From Pyxidicoccus fallax (GTDB lineage Bacteria > Myxococcota > Myxococcia > Myxococcales > Myxococcaceae): a stretch of DNA of 64,000 nt. Each line of letters begins with the position of its first letter. Positions within the stretch are counted from its first letter, which is position 1. A program made the position numbers and the translations under genes. Positions 34,753 through 43,923 of the stretch are shown here, in pieces. Below the pieces are notes generated by a model. It was not told the DNA's origin. It did not search any database and saw only the letters and a list, made by a program, of their open reading frames with translations. Location of the stretch: NCBI RefSeq assembly GCF_012933655.1, contig NZ_JABBJJ010000013.1:1-64000 (forward strand). The letters are read 5' to 3'.

Positions 34753-35637
34753 CTACCGGGACGACGACACGGCCTGCAGGCGCTTCTGGGACAGGGCGAG
34801 GTACTTCTCGTCCATGTCGATGCCCACGTAGCGGTGGCCCAGCTTGAGGGCCGCCACGCCGGTGGTGGCGCTGCCGTTGAAGGGGTCCAGCACGAGCGCG
34901 TCCGGGGGGCAGCTGGCCTCGAGGATGCGCTCCAGCAGGGCCACCGGCTTCTGCGTGGGGTGGCTGCCGAAGGCCTTCTCCTCGCCGCCGCGCGGGACGG
35001 TGAGCGTCCACAGCCGGCCCTCGCCGTCCGCGGTGAGCTCCGCGTCGCCGGAGGGCGGCAGCACCCACGCGTCACGCATCTGCTTGCCGCCGTTCTCCGC
35101 CTTCATGCGGGCGTAGTTGAACGTGTGCTGCAGCTTGCCGCCGGACTTCGGCGAGGCCCAGATGAGCAGCTCGGTGGAGTGCGTGAAGTAGCGGCACGCC
35201 AGGTTGGGGCTGGCGTTGGGCTTGAACCAGGTGACGGTGTTGAGCAGCTTGTACCCGAGCTTCTGCATGGCGAAGCCCACGTTGAAGATGACGTGCTGGG
35301 TGCCGCTCACCCACAGCGTGCCGGTGGGCTTCAGCAGCCGCTGGCACGCGGCCAGCCACGCGGTGGTGAACTTGTGGTCCTCCTCCACGCCGCGCGACTC
35401 GTCCCACTTGCCCTTCTGCACGGACACGCGCTTGCCACCCTTGCAGGTGGTGCCGCCGTTGGAGAGGAAGTACGGCGGGTCCGCGAAAATCATGTCGAAC
35501 GTCTGGGGCTCGAACTGCTCCATCAGCTCCAGGCTGTCGCCGTGCAGCAGCGTGTAGTCCTCCCCTTTCGCGTAGACGCTCTCGCTGAGGGAGCGGCGGA
35601 CAACCTTGAGGGCAGGGGCTGCAGCGTGCGCGGACAT
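34753..35637 (-). CDS. Solitary DNA adenine methyltransferase (beta-type order)
   Basis: 294 residues. Motif IV is DPPYF in MIFADPPYF near residue 55, and the AdoMet motif I is DPFNGSATTG near 260, preceded by SHPTQKP; motif IV before motif I is the beta arrangement of N6-adenine or N4-cytosine methyltransferases (DpnA/MboII-like). GGAGGCGAG lies directly before ATG 35637. No restriction endonuclease lies beside it, so it may be a solitary regulatory methylase like CcrM. The recognition sequence cannot be read from the protein. Confidence 0.85.
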   Translation of the reverse strand: MSAHAAAPALKVVRRSLSESVYAKGEDYTLLHGDSLELMEQFEPQTFDMIFADPPYFLSNGGTTCKGGKRVSVQKGKWDESRGVEEDHKFTTAWLAACQRLLKPTGTLWVSGTQHVIFNVGFAMQKLGYKLLNTVTWFKPNASPNLACRYFTHSTELLIWASPKSGGKLQHTFNYARMKAENGGKQMRDAWVLPPSGDAELTADGEGRLWTLTVPRGGEEKAFGSHPTQKPVALLERILEASCPPDALVLDPFNGSATTGVAALKLGHRYVGIDMDEKYLALSQKRLQAVSSSR

Positions 35638-35853
35638 CTCGCCTCCGTCGGACACTCGTCGTGGACGCGGCGGAATGTGCAGGCACTTCACTGCTACGTC
35701 TAATTTCTGGTCTGTAGCACCCTGAAACTTGACGCGTGCTCCAGGCGCCAGAAGCGCCGCGAGCAGGGCGGGAGCGCCTCTCGTGGAGGCCCTCCGACAC
35801 CCTGCTCGACGGGTTACTGCTTCAGGCTGTGAAGAGGGCCCTGAGGCGCTGAA

Positions 35854-36159
35854 TCAGGCCTCGGCCTTCTTGCCCTTCTTGCCACCGGCCGGCTTCGCGG
35901 CGGGGGCAGCGGCGGCACCCTCGGCGCCCTCGGCGGCCGGAGCGGCCTCGGCCTTGGCCGGGTTGTTCGCGTACTTCTTGCGGAAGCGGTCGATACGGCC
36001 GGCCGTGTCCACGAGCTTGTACTTGCCCGTGAAGAAGGGGTGGCAGTTCGAGCAGATTTCCACCGAGAACGAGCCGCGGGTGGACTTCGTCTCCACGACG
36101 TTGCCGCACGCACAGGTGATGCGGGACGGCGGGTAGACCGGGTGAGCTTCGGGCTTCAT
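35854..36159 (-). CDS. rpmE: Ribosomal protein L31 with Ala/Lys-rich tail
   Basis: 101 residues. The first ~70 are L31 type [23 protein letters not shown], then [12 protein letters not shown], giving the zinc-binding CxC and CxxC pairs. Zinc-containing L31 is expected to be replaced in zinc starvation by a Cys-less paralogue elsewhere. A ~30-residue Ala/Pro/Lys tail ([10 protein letters not shown] end) is an extension beyond the standard protein. Confidence 0.92.
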   Translation of the reverse strand: MKPEAHPVYPPSRITCACGNVVETKSTRGSFSVEICSNCHPFFTGKYKLVDTAGRIDRFRKKYANNPAKAEAAPAAEGAEGAAAAPAAKPAGGKKGKKAEA

Positions 36160-36269
36160 GTCTCTCTCCAGTGTGCCTTGCCCCTACCCGCCCACGGGTA
36201 GGAGGTCCGGCGCTGAGGGTGGCCGGCGCTTATAACGGCGCGCCGGCCGGTTCACAAGACCAGCTCGGG

Positions 36270-37415
36270 TCAGTGGGCCGCCGAGCCAGGAGGCTCGATG
36301 CGTTCCACCAGCTTCTGGACGGCCGGGTCCCCCGGCACCTCCGCCCCGAGCTGCGTGTACGACAACAGATGCGTGCGCCCGGAAGACGTTGCGCCCCCCT
36401 CCAGGACCTTCTTCAAGGCCGCCTGCCGGGCCTCCAGGCTGGAGACCGCCTGCGTGTAGGACTGCTTGGAGGCGTCATCCGTGGCGGATGCGAGCTTCTC
36501 CCGGGCCTTGGCGAGGTTGGCCTCGACGATGCCCAGGTTCTGCCGGGTGCGCTCCCGCTCGGAGATGTCCACGAAGCGGCCGGGGCCGTCGAGGGTCAGC
36601 TCCAGGCGGGCGAGCTGGCGGCCCCGGTCTCCCGGCGGGACGACGGTGGCGAAGGCCTGGCGCTGGGCGATGCCCACGCCACGGCCCTCGTGCGACTGGA
36701 CCACGAAGTCCACGTTCTCCGCCTGCGCGGCCACGCGGAGGGCCTCGTCGTAGGGCACCGCCGCCAGCACGACGACGACGTCCACCTTGTCCTGCTCGCG
36801 CAGGCGCCGGGCCTCGGCGGCCACCGCGGGCTGCACCGGCAGGCCCCGCATCATCGGCTGCGGCTTGCCCTTCACGGGCGGCCCCGCGGGCCGCGGCGCC
36901 TCGGTGGCGGGCGACACGCCCACCACGCCGACCTTCACGCCGCCCACGTCCGTCACCAGGGAGGCGGGGAAGTACGGCTTGCCCTCACCGTCCACGAGGT
37001 TGGCGGACAGGAGCTTCATCTTCGCCTTCTTCGTGCCCTTCTTGAGGAAGTCCACGCCGAGCACGAGGTCGCGCTCGCCCACGGCCATGGCCGCGGTGCC
37101 CTGCGCGTCCATCTGCGACAGCAGCAGCTCCGCGCGCGCCTTCGCGTCCGGGGCCTCGCCACTGTCGCGGCTCTTGAAGAGCGCATTGCCCGCATCCAAC
37201 ACGAGCACCGGCACGCCCTTCGCGCGCTCCTTCTCAATCGCTACTTTTCGTCTGGCCAGACCGCCAGACGGGTTGTGCCTTCAACCACAGGGGGCGATTT
37301 CGCCCCCATTGTCTCCGGTGAAGAGCAGCACGAGCTGCTTCGGCGCCGCGCCCGCCACCAGGGGCAGCAGGAGCAGCAGCGCGAGCGCGGCGAGCCGCGT
37401 CGGACGCAGGTTCAT
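36270..37415 (-). CDS. UshA-like (5'-nucleotidase-type) selenoprotein, TGA read as selenocysteine
   Basis: ATG 37415 gives MNLRPTRLAALALLLLLPLV (signal peptide), then LLFTGDNGGEIAPCG and an in-frame TGA at 37283-37281 (codon 45). The same frame continues without break: RHNPSGGLARRKVAIEKE to a stop at 36270, 381 residues in all. Family members I know read PCG[C/U]...P.GGLARR here, so TGA replaces a conserved Cys. A hairpin with loop GGUCUG starts 10 bases after the TGA (37249-37270), as a bacterial SECIS should. The body is a metallophosphatase-like domain (VLVLDAGNALF, VGERDLVLG), then a coiled-coil-like helix. Its start overlaps the preceding gene by ATGA. It is likely periplasmic; function unknown, perhaps redox-linked through the Cys-Gly-Sec motif. 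Confidence 0.85.
37249..37270 (-). promoter_or_regulatory. Bacterial SECIS element
   Basis: In the transcript, CGUCUGGC pairs perfectly with GCCAGACG around a GGUCUG loop. The loop carries the G-U that SelB needs, lies 19-24 bases after the UGA, and resembles the GGUCU loop of E. coli fdhF. The hairpin is inside the coding frame. Confidence 0.8.
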
Positions 37416-38257
37416 TTCTTCCCCTTCTTGGGCGCGGCCTTCGCCGCCTTGTCCAGCTCGGCGAGGCGCTCCTTCGCCGTCTTCGCCGCGGCGGACTTCG
37501 GGTAGCCCTTCACGAGCTCCTCCAGCGCCAGCCGCGACTCGTCCTTCATCTTCAGCTTCGCGAAGCACTCCGAGGAGCGCAGGTACGCGTCCGGCGCGGT
37601 GGACGCCTTCGGGTGCTCCTGCACCACCTTGCCGTACTCGAAGAGGGCCTCGCGGCAGCGGGACTCGCTGAAGTACGTCTCGCCGAGGCCGTAGTGGGCG
37701 TCACCCACGAGCGGGTCCTTGGCCCACTTCTTCAGGAACTCGGTGTACAGCTGGCGCGCCAGCAGCACGTCGCCGGCCTTGGCCTTCTCCTGGGCCAGGG
37801 CGAGGAACTCCTTCTTGTCGGTGGGGCGCTGGAGCTCCTCGGCCTTCTTCTTGGCCTCGGCCTCCTTCACCGCCTCCGCGCCCTGGAGGGCGACGAGCTT
37901 CTTGTCCTGCTCGCCGAGGGCCGTCTCCAGCTCGGTAATCTTGTGGAGGTAGGTCTCCACCTGGCCGCGGAGCTGGGCGAGGTCCTCGACGGACTTCTGG
38001 AGCTGGATGCCGATGTCGGCGTCCTTGCGGCGCGCGGCGGTGTCCAGGCCCTGGAGGGCCTTGGTGACCTCGGCGACCTTTTCGTCAATCTTGGGCAGCG
38101 TGGCGGCGAGCTGTTCGCGCGCCTCCTTCAGCTGCGATTGCATCTGGGCGGTTTCGGCGCCGAGCCGGTCGACCTTCGCCTCGAGGGCGCGACCACGGTC
38201 GGCGGGATAGAAGCAGCCAGGGAGTGCCAGCAGGGCGAGCAGGACGAGCCTTCGCAT
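37412..38257 (-). CDS. Coiled-coil/TPR lipoprotein, CpoB (YbgF)-like
   Basis: 281 residues. Lipoprotein signal (LVLLALLALPGCFYP), a long heptad-rich coiled coil (about 25-145), then tandem TPRs (about 150-265): LARQLYTEFLKKW, GDAHYGLGETYFSE and APDAYLRSSECFAK. This is the layout of CpoB/YbgF, which coordinates peptidoglycan synthesis with Tol-Pal constriction, though tol-pal genes are not adjacent. Its stop overlaps the selenoprotein start by 4 bases, so the two are coupled. A Lys-rich tail ends it. Confidence 0.8.
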   Translation of the reverse strand: MRRLVLLALLALPGCFYPADRGRALEAKVDRLGAETAQMQSQLKEAREQLAATLPKIDEKVAEVTKALQGLDTAARRKDADIGIQLQKSVEDLAQLRGQVETYLHKITELETALGEQDKKLVALQGAEAVKEAEAKKKAEELQRPTDKKEFLALAQEKAKAGDVLLARQLYTEFLKKWAKDPLVGDAHYGLGETYFSESRCREALFEYGKVVQEHPKASTAPDAYLRSSECFAKLKMKDESRLALEELVKGYPKSAAAKTAKERLAELDKAAKAAPKKGKK

Positions 38258-38340
38258 GGGGCCCGCATCTTACGGCCAAATCCCCCGGGCGTCCGGACTT
38301 CTCGCATGGGGGGTGCCAGGATGCCCGGCCGGCTGCTTCT

Positions 38341-40062
38341 TCAGCGGCTCCGGCCGGCCGCCTCCAGGCGCTCGACGGCGTGGGCGCAGGCGACCTGGAG
38401 CCGGACGGGGTTGAGGAAGAAGGGGACGGGGCGCGCGCGGCCGGCCTCCAGCACCTGGAGGGCGCGGCGGTACTCGGCGGCGGCTTCGGCGGGCCGGCCT
38501 CCCTGCTCCAGGAGGAGGCCCAGCAGGTAGCGCGCGGCGGCGTGGTCCGGGTCGAGCGCGAGGCAGCGGCGCAGGTCGCGCTCGGCCGTGTCGTCCGGCG
38601 TGCCCGACGAGGCCCCGTCCAGCACGCGCGCGAAGAGCAGGTCCGCCTCGGTGGCGGCGGTGGTGGGGGACGCCGGTGGCTCTCCGGCGGGCGTCCCCGG
38701 GCCAACGGCGGCGACACGGCCCGAGTCGCGCGCGGGTGCGGCCGGGGGTGTCCCCGTCCCGACGGTGGCGAAGCGGCCCGAGTCGCGCACGGCAGAGGAC
38801 GGGGGCGCGGCGGTGGGGGTTCCTGCGCCAACAGTGGCAAAGCGGCCCGAGTCACGTACGAGTGGAGCCGGAGGCTCGGCGCCTGGCCCCCCTGCCCCCA
38901 CGGTGGCGAAGCGCCCCGAGTCGCGCGCGGCGGAGGCCGGGGGCGGAGCGGACATTCCCGGGCCGATGGCGGAGACCCGGCCCGAATCGCGCGTGGGTGT
39001 CACTGGAGGAGACCCGGCGGTGGGCATCCCCACGCCGATGACAGCGAAGCGGCCCGAATCGCGCGCGGCGGTGACCGGAGACTCCGGAGTGGGCGTCCCC
39101 GTCCCAACGGGCGGCTCGGTGGGCCCCCCTGTCCCAACGACGGCGACGCGGCCCGAGTCCCGTGCGGGGACGACCGGAGCCGCCACGGCGAACCGGCCCG
39201 AGTCGCGCCTCCGACTCCCCTCCCCCGCCGCAGCGTCGCCCCACGGCCCGGCGTCCTCCGCCGTCCGGACGTAGAAGAACGCCTGCTCCCCCTTCAGCAC
39301 CCGCAGCGTCGGAGGCACCCGGAGCAGCGGCTCGGAAGCGGACAGCACCAGCGTGCCCCCGGGCGCCAGGCTCGCGGCGAGCACCTCCACCGTCCGCTGG
39401 AATGCCTCCGGCGTGAAGTAGATGAGCACGTTGCGGCAGAAGATGACGTCGAACCCACCCCCGCCCGCGGGCGCGGGGTACGGCGTGTCCATCAGGTTGT
39501 GGAGCTGGAAGCTGGCCCGCGCCCGCAGCGCCGGCGCCAGCACGACGCGCGAGCCCGCCTCGACGAAGTAGCGCTCGCGCGTCGCGGGAGGCACGCGGCG
39601 CACCTGCTCCGGGGAGAACCCCAGCCCCCGCGCCCGCTTCAGCGCATGCTCGGAGATGTCCGTGCCCAACACCGTGCTGCCCGGGTCCGCCCCCAGCTCC
39701 GCGAGCATCACCAGCAGCGTGGCCACCTCCTCGCCCGTGGCGCAGCCCGCGCTCCACAGGCGCAGCGGCCGCCGCGCCCCATCCACCAGCGGCGCGAGCA
39801 CCTGGCCGCGGAACGCCGCGAGCTGCACCTCGTCCCGGAAGAGGTCCGTCTTGTGGACCACCACCGCGTTGATGAGCTCCTCCAGCTCCCGGGCACCGGA
39901 GGGGGACTTGAGGTAGTTGAGGTACTGCTGCGGCGTCAGGCCCCGGCTGCGCGCGTCCAGCCGCTCATCCAGCCGGCGCACCTGGGGGCCGCTCAACGCC
40001 ATGCCCGTACGGGCCGTGAGGAAGGCACGCACGCCCGACCATTGCGACCCGGCGGCCCCCAC
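38341..40062 (-). CDS. cheR: CheR-type methyltransferase with RDSGR-repeat linker and TPR end
   Basis: 573 residues from GTG 40062. Residues ~10-270 are CheR: the N-terminal helical part, then the AdoMet site LWSAGCATGEE and FDVIFCRNVLIYF. A linker of about 170 residues follows, containing eight copies of RDSGR[FV]a.vG..[GT]P spaced 15-27 residues. The end (about 470-573) has a TPR-like stretch (DLRRCLALDPDHAAARYLLGLLLEQ). It methylates MCP glutamates, opposing the CheB six bases upstream in the same operon. CheR with TPR is known in myxobacteria (FrzF-like); the repeat linker is unusual. Confidence 0.88.
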   Translation of the reverse strand: MGAAGSQWSGVRAFLTARTGMALSGPQVRRLDERLDARSRGLTPQQYLNYLKSPSGARELEELINAVVVHKTDLFRDEVQLAAFRGQVLAPLVDGARRPLRLWSAGCATGEEVATLLVMLAELGADPGSTVLGTDISEHALKRARGLGFSPEQVRRVPPATRERYFVEAGSRVVLAPALRARASFQLHNLMDTPYPAPAGGGGFDVIFCRNVLIYFTPEAFQRTVEVLAASLAPGGTLVLSASEPLLRVPPTLRVLKGEQAFFYVRTAEDAGPWGDAAAGEGSRRRDSGRFAVAAPVVPARDSGRVAVVGTGGPTEPPVGTGTPTPESPVTAARDSGRFAVIGVGMPTAGSPPVTPTRDSGRVSAIGPGMSAPPPASAARDSGRFATVGAGGPGAEPPAPLVRDSGRFATVGAGTPTAAPPSSAVRDSGRFATVGTGTPPAAPARDSGRVAAVGPGTPAGEPPASPTTAATEADLLFARVLDGASSGTPDDTAERDLRRCLALDPDHAAARYLLGLLLEQGGRPAEAAAEYRRALQVLEAGRARPVPFFLNPVRLQVACAHAVERLEAAGRSR

Positions 40063-40068
40063 TCGAGG

Positions 40069-41127
40069 TCAGCGCCCCACGGCGAGGGGCTCACCGCGCG
40101 CCAGCCGAGACAGCGTGGCCGCGACGTCGTCCCCGTGGATGAGGTGGTCCACCGCCTTGCGCTCCACCGCCGAGCCCGGCATGCCGAAGACCACGCAGGA
40201 CTCCTCGTTCTGCGCCAGCGCCAGACCTCCCGCCTGCTTGATGGCCAGCAGCCCGTCCGCGCCGTCCGCGCCCATGCCCGTCAGCACCAGCCCCACCGCG
40301 CGCCGGCCGTACGTGCGCGCCGCGCTCTCCAGCAGCACTGTGCCGGACGGCATGTGCCCGTCGCGCTCCACGCCCGGCTTGAGGCCCACCCGGCCCCGGA
40401 AGGGGATGACCAGGTGCTGCCCCGGCGGGGCGATGAGCACGTGCCCGGGCATCAGCGGCTCGCCGTCCTGCGCCAGCCGCACCTTCAGCTTGCTGGTGTT
40501 GGCCAGCCAGCCCGCCAGCGACTCGGCGAAGGCCGCGTTGATGTGCTGGACGATGACGATGGGCGCCGGGAAGTCCGCCGGCAGCTCCGAGAGCATCCGG
40601 TAGAGCACCTGCGGCCCGCCCGTGCTGGCCGCCACCGCCACCACGCCCATGGACACCGCCGGCAGCACCGAGGCGGCCACCCGCGGCGGGGTGATGTTCC
40701 CCTTCTGCGGCCGGCGCAGGTGGCGGATGACGCGCACCGAGGACAGCAGCTTGATTTCCCGGACCAGGTTCCACGCGTCCGGCCCGGCGTCGATGGCCGG
40801 CTTGATTTGAAGCGCGAGCGCCCCCAATTCCAGCGCGCGGTACGTCAGCTCCGGCGCCTGGGAGCGCGGGTCCGCCGTCAGCACCAGGATGGGCGTGGGG
40901 CACTCGGCCATGATGTGCTCGGTGGCCGTCAGCCCGTCCATGACGGGCATGTCCACGTCCATGGTGATGACGTGCGGACGCAGCTCCTTCGTCATCTCGA
41001 TGGCCTGCTTGCCGTCCGCGCAGGAGCCCACGACATCGATGTCCGGGTCCTTGCTCAGCGCGTCGCAGATGAGCTGTCGGCAGATGAGTGAGTCATCGAC
41101 CACCAGCACCGACACTTTCTTGCCCAT
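40069..41127 (-). CDS. cheB: Chemotaxis-type response regulator methylesterase CheB
   Basis: 352 residues: receiver domain with the phosphorylated Asp57 (VITMDVDMP), linker, then the methylesterase with catalytic Ser168 ([10 protein letters not shown]), His in [10 protein letters not shown] and Asp in [13 protein letters not shown] 41127 gives [13 protein letters not shown]; a start at 41169 adds 14 residues of doubtful sequence. It demethylates MCP receptors when phosphorylated by CheA. It sits between cheA and cheR. Confidence 0.92.
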   Translation of the reverse strand: MGKKVSVLVVDDSLICRQLICDALSKDPDIDVVGSCADGKQAIEMTKELRPHVITMDVDMPVMDGLTATEHIMAECPTPILVLTADPRSQAPELTYRALELGALALQIKPAIDAGPDAWNLVREIKLLSSVRVIRHLRRPQKGNITPPRVAASVLPAVSMGVVAVAASTGGPQVLYRMLSELPADFPAPIVIVQHINAAFAESLAGWLANTSKLKVRLAQDGEPLMPGHVLIAPPGQHLVIPFRGRVGLKPGVERDGHMPSGTVLLESAARTYGRRAVGLVLTGMGADGADGLLAIKQAGGLALAQNEESCVVFGMPGSAVERKAVDHLIHGDDVAATLSRLARGEPLAVGR

Positions 41128-41208
41128 GCCCTGTCCATACCCCGTACGCGAAGCGGGGAGTATAGCCAATGCAGCGGACTGTCCTCAGGAGGTTGCGATT
41201 GGTGCCCG

Positions 41209-43923
41209 TCAGCCCAACAGGCGCCCCACCACGTCCACCAGGTCCTGCCGCACCAGGTCTCCCTTGGTGATGTAGCCGTCCGCCCCCGCCGCCAACCCAC
41301 GCCGCCGGTCCTCCTCGCCACCACGCGTGGTGAGGATGACGACGGGGAGGCGGGAGTGGACGGGGTGGCCCTTCAGGCGGCGGGTCAGCTCCAGGCCGTC
41401 CATCCCGGGCATCTCCAGGTCCGTGACGACCAGGTCCGCCGGGTGGGAGGCCAGGACGTCCAGGGCCTCGGCCCCGTCGCCGGCCATGATGGTGTCGTAC
41501 CCCACCGCCTCCAGGAGGTTGGAGATGAGCTCCCGGGTGAGGGGGGAGTCGTCCACCACCAGGATGCGGCGGCGGCGGGAGGGGACCTCCGGGGCCGGCA
41601 GGCGCGGCAGCCGCAGGGGGGCGGTGCCCTGGGCGCTGGCGGTGAGGTAGGCGGCCGACAGCACCATGGCCAGGCGCCCATCCGCCAGGGAGGTGGCGCC
41701 GGTCAGGTGGGAGAAGCGTCCGAGCACCCCCTTCAGGGGGAGGATGGCCTGGACGCGCTCCTCCAGCACCCGGTCCACCACCAGCGCGGCGGCCCCGCCC
41801 TGGCTCCTCACCACCAGCACCAGCTCGCCCTCACGCACGGGGCGCTCCGGGGCCAGGCCCAGCAGCGAGGACAGCAGGGCGAGCGGGAGCACGCGGCCCT
41901 CCACCAGCAGCGAGGGGCGCCCTGCCACCTCGCACACGTCCGCGGTCTCCACCTTGAGGGCCCGGGAGACGTGGGTGGCGCTGAGGGCCAGCGTCTCCTC
42001 GCCCACCTGGATGAAGAGCAGCGGCGCCACGGTGAGGGAGACGGGCACCCGCAGCTCGAAGATGGTGCCCCAGCCGGGCGCGGACTCCACCCCCACGTCG
42101 CCGCCGAGGGCCTGGATGGAGGTACGCACCGCGTCCAATCCGACGCCCCGCCCCGACAGGTCGGTCACCACCTCGCGCGAGGTGAAGCCGGGCAGGAAGA
42201 TGAGCTCGCGGGCCGCGGCGTCCGACAGGGCGTTGGCGGCGCTCTCGTCCAGGACGCCCCGGCGCACGGCCACCCTGCGGAGCTGGGCCGGGTCCAGCCC
42301 CATGCCGTCGTCCTCCACGCGGAGGATGATGCGGCTGCCCTCGCGCGCGGCGCGCAGCGTGAGGCAGCCCCGGGGGTTCTTGTCCGACGCCACCCGGTCC
42401 ACCCGCGTCTCCAGGCCGTGGTCCAGCGCGTTGCGGACCAGATGCATGAGCGGCTCGCGCAGCGCCTCGACCACCGCCCGGTCCGCGCGGGTGTCCTCAC
42501 CGTCGACGACCAGCTCCACCTCCTTGCCGAGCGCGCGGGACAAATCCCTCACCATGCGCGGGTAGGGCTCGAAGAGGACGGACAGCGGGAGCATGCGCAG
42601 CGTCTGCACCTCCTCCACCAGCATGCCCAGGTCGCGCAGCTCCGCGTTGGACAGGAGCTTCGACTCGCGGTGGAGGGCGGCGGCCAGCTCCTTGGCCGTG
42701 CCCAGCCTCGCGGCCAGCGCCGCTCCGGCGGGGCCCAGGTCCTCGGCCTCGCGCGCCAGCTGGCTCAGCTCCCGCGCCAGGGACAGGCGCCGCGCGTTGG
42801 CCAGCTCGCGCCGCCGCGCCACCTGGGTGAGGTTGGTGACGGCGCTGGTCAGCAGGTCCAGGCTGGCCACGCCGATGCGCACCGCCGTGTCCGAGCGCGC
42901 CTCGGCGCCACGTGCCGGCCCCGTGGTGCCTCCGGAACTCCGCGCCGTCGCGGTGCCCGGGGCCGGCATCCGGCTCATGGCCGCCGCCGCGGTGGCGGTG
43001 GCGGTCCGCGCCGAGCCCTCGGGGGGCTCGTCGTCGCCTCGAACCACCACGGTCCGGGGGCGGGCGCCGACACTGGAGGGGGACACACCGCGCGAGGACG
43101 CCGCGCCGGCGGCCCGCGCCGGCTCCTGGCCGGTCGCCCACGGCACCTCCGCGCCGGATGCGGGCTGGCCCCTCGCCCCGTGCTCACCCCGTACGGCGGC
43201 TCCCGATGACGCCGGACCGCGCACACCCGGCTCTCTGTGAGTCGCGGCCGCCGGGTCTCCGTGGGCCTGACCTCCAGCTCCACTGGGCGCGAAGCCTCCC
43301 GCGTCTCCATGAGCAGGGCCTCCCGCTCCACCCCGAGCGGAGCCTTCAAACCCACCACGCGTCGCGCCCCACGATTCGCCGCGCGCCGCACCCGCCAGCT
43401 CCCCACGAGCGGGGCTTCCCGATTCACCACGAGCCGCGCTCCCCGGCTCGACCCGGCTCGGCTCACCGCGCCCCGGGCCCGCCGGCTCCGCCTTGGGAGG
43501 CGTCACCGGAATGGGCTTGAGCACCGAGGCGGGGATGCGCTCATTCTCCGCGCGGATGCTCGCCTGGAGCGCCGCGACGAGCGTGCCCACGTCCGGCGGC
43601 GGGTCCGCCGAGGGGAGCGCCCCGGACAGCAGCAGCACCGCGTCGGCGGCCACGAGGAGCGCGTCGGCGGAGCCCTGGGTGAGCGTGTAGCGGTGGGGCT
43701 CGGTGGCGCGGACCAGCTCCTCCATCTCGTGGACGAGCGCGTTGATGTCGTCGAAGCCCATCATCCGGGCCTCGCCCTTGAGGCCGTGCAGCTCGCGCAG
43801 CACGCCCCGTCCAGCCTCCGGGTTGGCGCCTGCCTCCAGCTCCATGAGCGACCGGTTGATGCGCTCCAGCCGCACCGTCACCAGGTCCCGGAACTGCTTG
43901 ATCAGGCGGTCGCTCGGGTTCAA
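41209..43923 (-). CDS. cheA: CheA histidine kinase fused to a C-terminal receiver (FrzE-like)
   Basis: 904 residues. The Hpt domain carries His46 in LRELHGLKGEARMMGF. A ~200-residue linker rich in Gly, Ala, Arg and Pro has degenerate GE-type repeats (AARGES, PARGEL, ATRGGF). Dimerisation and ATPase domains follow (MHLVRNALDHGLE N-box, VEDDGMGLD, LSGRGVGLDAV), then a CheW-like domain, then a receiver (about 780-904; VVTDLEMPGMDG). No separate cheY is present in this operon, so output probably passes through the attached receiver or CheB, as in FrzE. It shares 4 bases with the upstream MCP gene. Confidence 0.92.
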   Translation of the reverse strand: MNPSDRLIKQFRDLVTVRLERINRSLMELEAGANPEAGRGVLRELHGLKGEARMMGFDDINALVHEMEELVRATEPHRYTLTQGSADALLVAADAVLLLSGALPSADPPPDVGTLVAALQASIRAENERIPASVLKPIPVTPPKAEPAGPGRGEPSRVEPGSAARGESGSPARGELAGAARGESWGATRGGFEGSARGGAGGPAHGDAGGFAPSGAGGQAHGDPAAATHREPGVRGPASSGAAVRGEHGARGQPASGAEVPWATGQEPARAAGAASSRGVSPSSVGARPRTVVVRGDDEPPEGSARTATATAAAAMSRMPAPGTATARSSGGTTGPARGAEARSDTAVRIGVASLDLLTSAVTNLTQVARRRELANARRLSLARELSQLAREAEDLGPAGAALAARLGTAKELAAALHRESKLLSNAELRDLGMLVEEVQTLRMLPLSVLFEPYPRMVRDLSRALGKEVELVVDGEDTRADRAVVEALREPLMHLVRNALDHGLETRVDRVASDKNPRGCLTLRAAREGSRIILRVEDDGMGLDPAQLRRVAVRRGVLDESAANALSDAAARELIFLPGFTSREVVTDLSGRGVGLDAVRTSIQALGGDVGVESAPGWGTIFELRVPVSLTVAPLLFIQVGEETLALSATHVSRALKVETADVCEVAGRPSLLVEGRVLPLALLSSLLGLAPERPVREGELVLVVRSQGGAAALVVDRVLEERVQAILPLKGVLGRFSHLTGATSLADGRLAMVLSAAYLTASAQGTAPLRLPRLPAPEVPSRRRRILVVDDSPLTRELISNLLEAVGYDTIMAGDGAEALDVLASHPADLVVTDLEMPGMDGLELTRRLKGHPVHSRLPVVILTTRGGEEDRRRGLAAGADGYITKGDLVRQDLVDVVGRLLG

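Noticed and set aside
37281-37568. Separate 95-residue protein ending at the TGA
   Set aside because: Its first 51 codons are out-of-frame antisense of the CpoB-like gene end; the remainder is the N-terminus of the selenoprotein.
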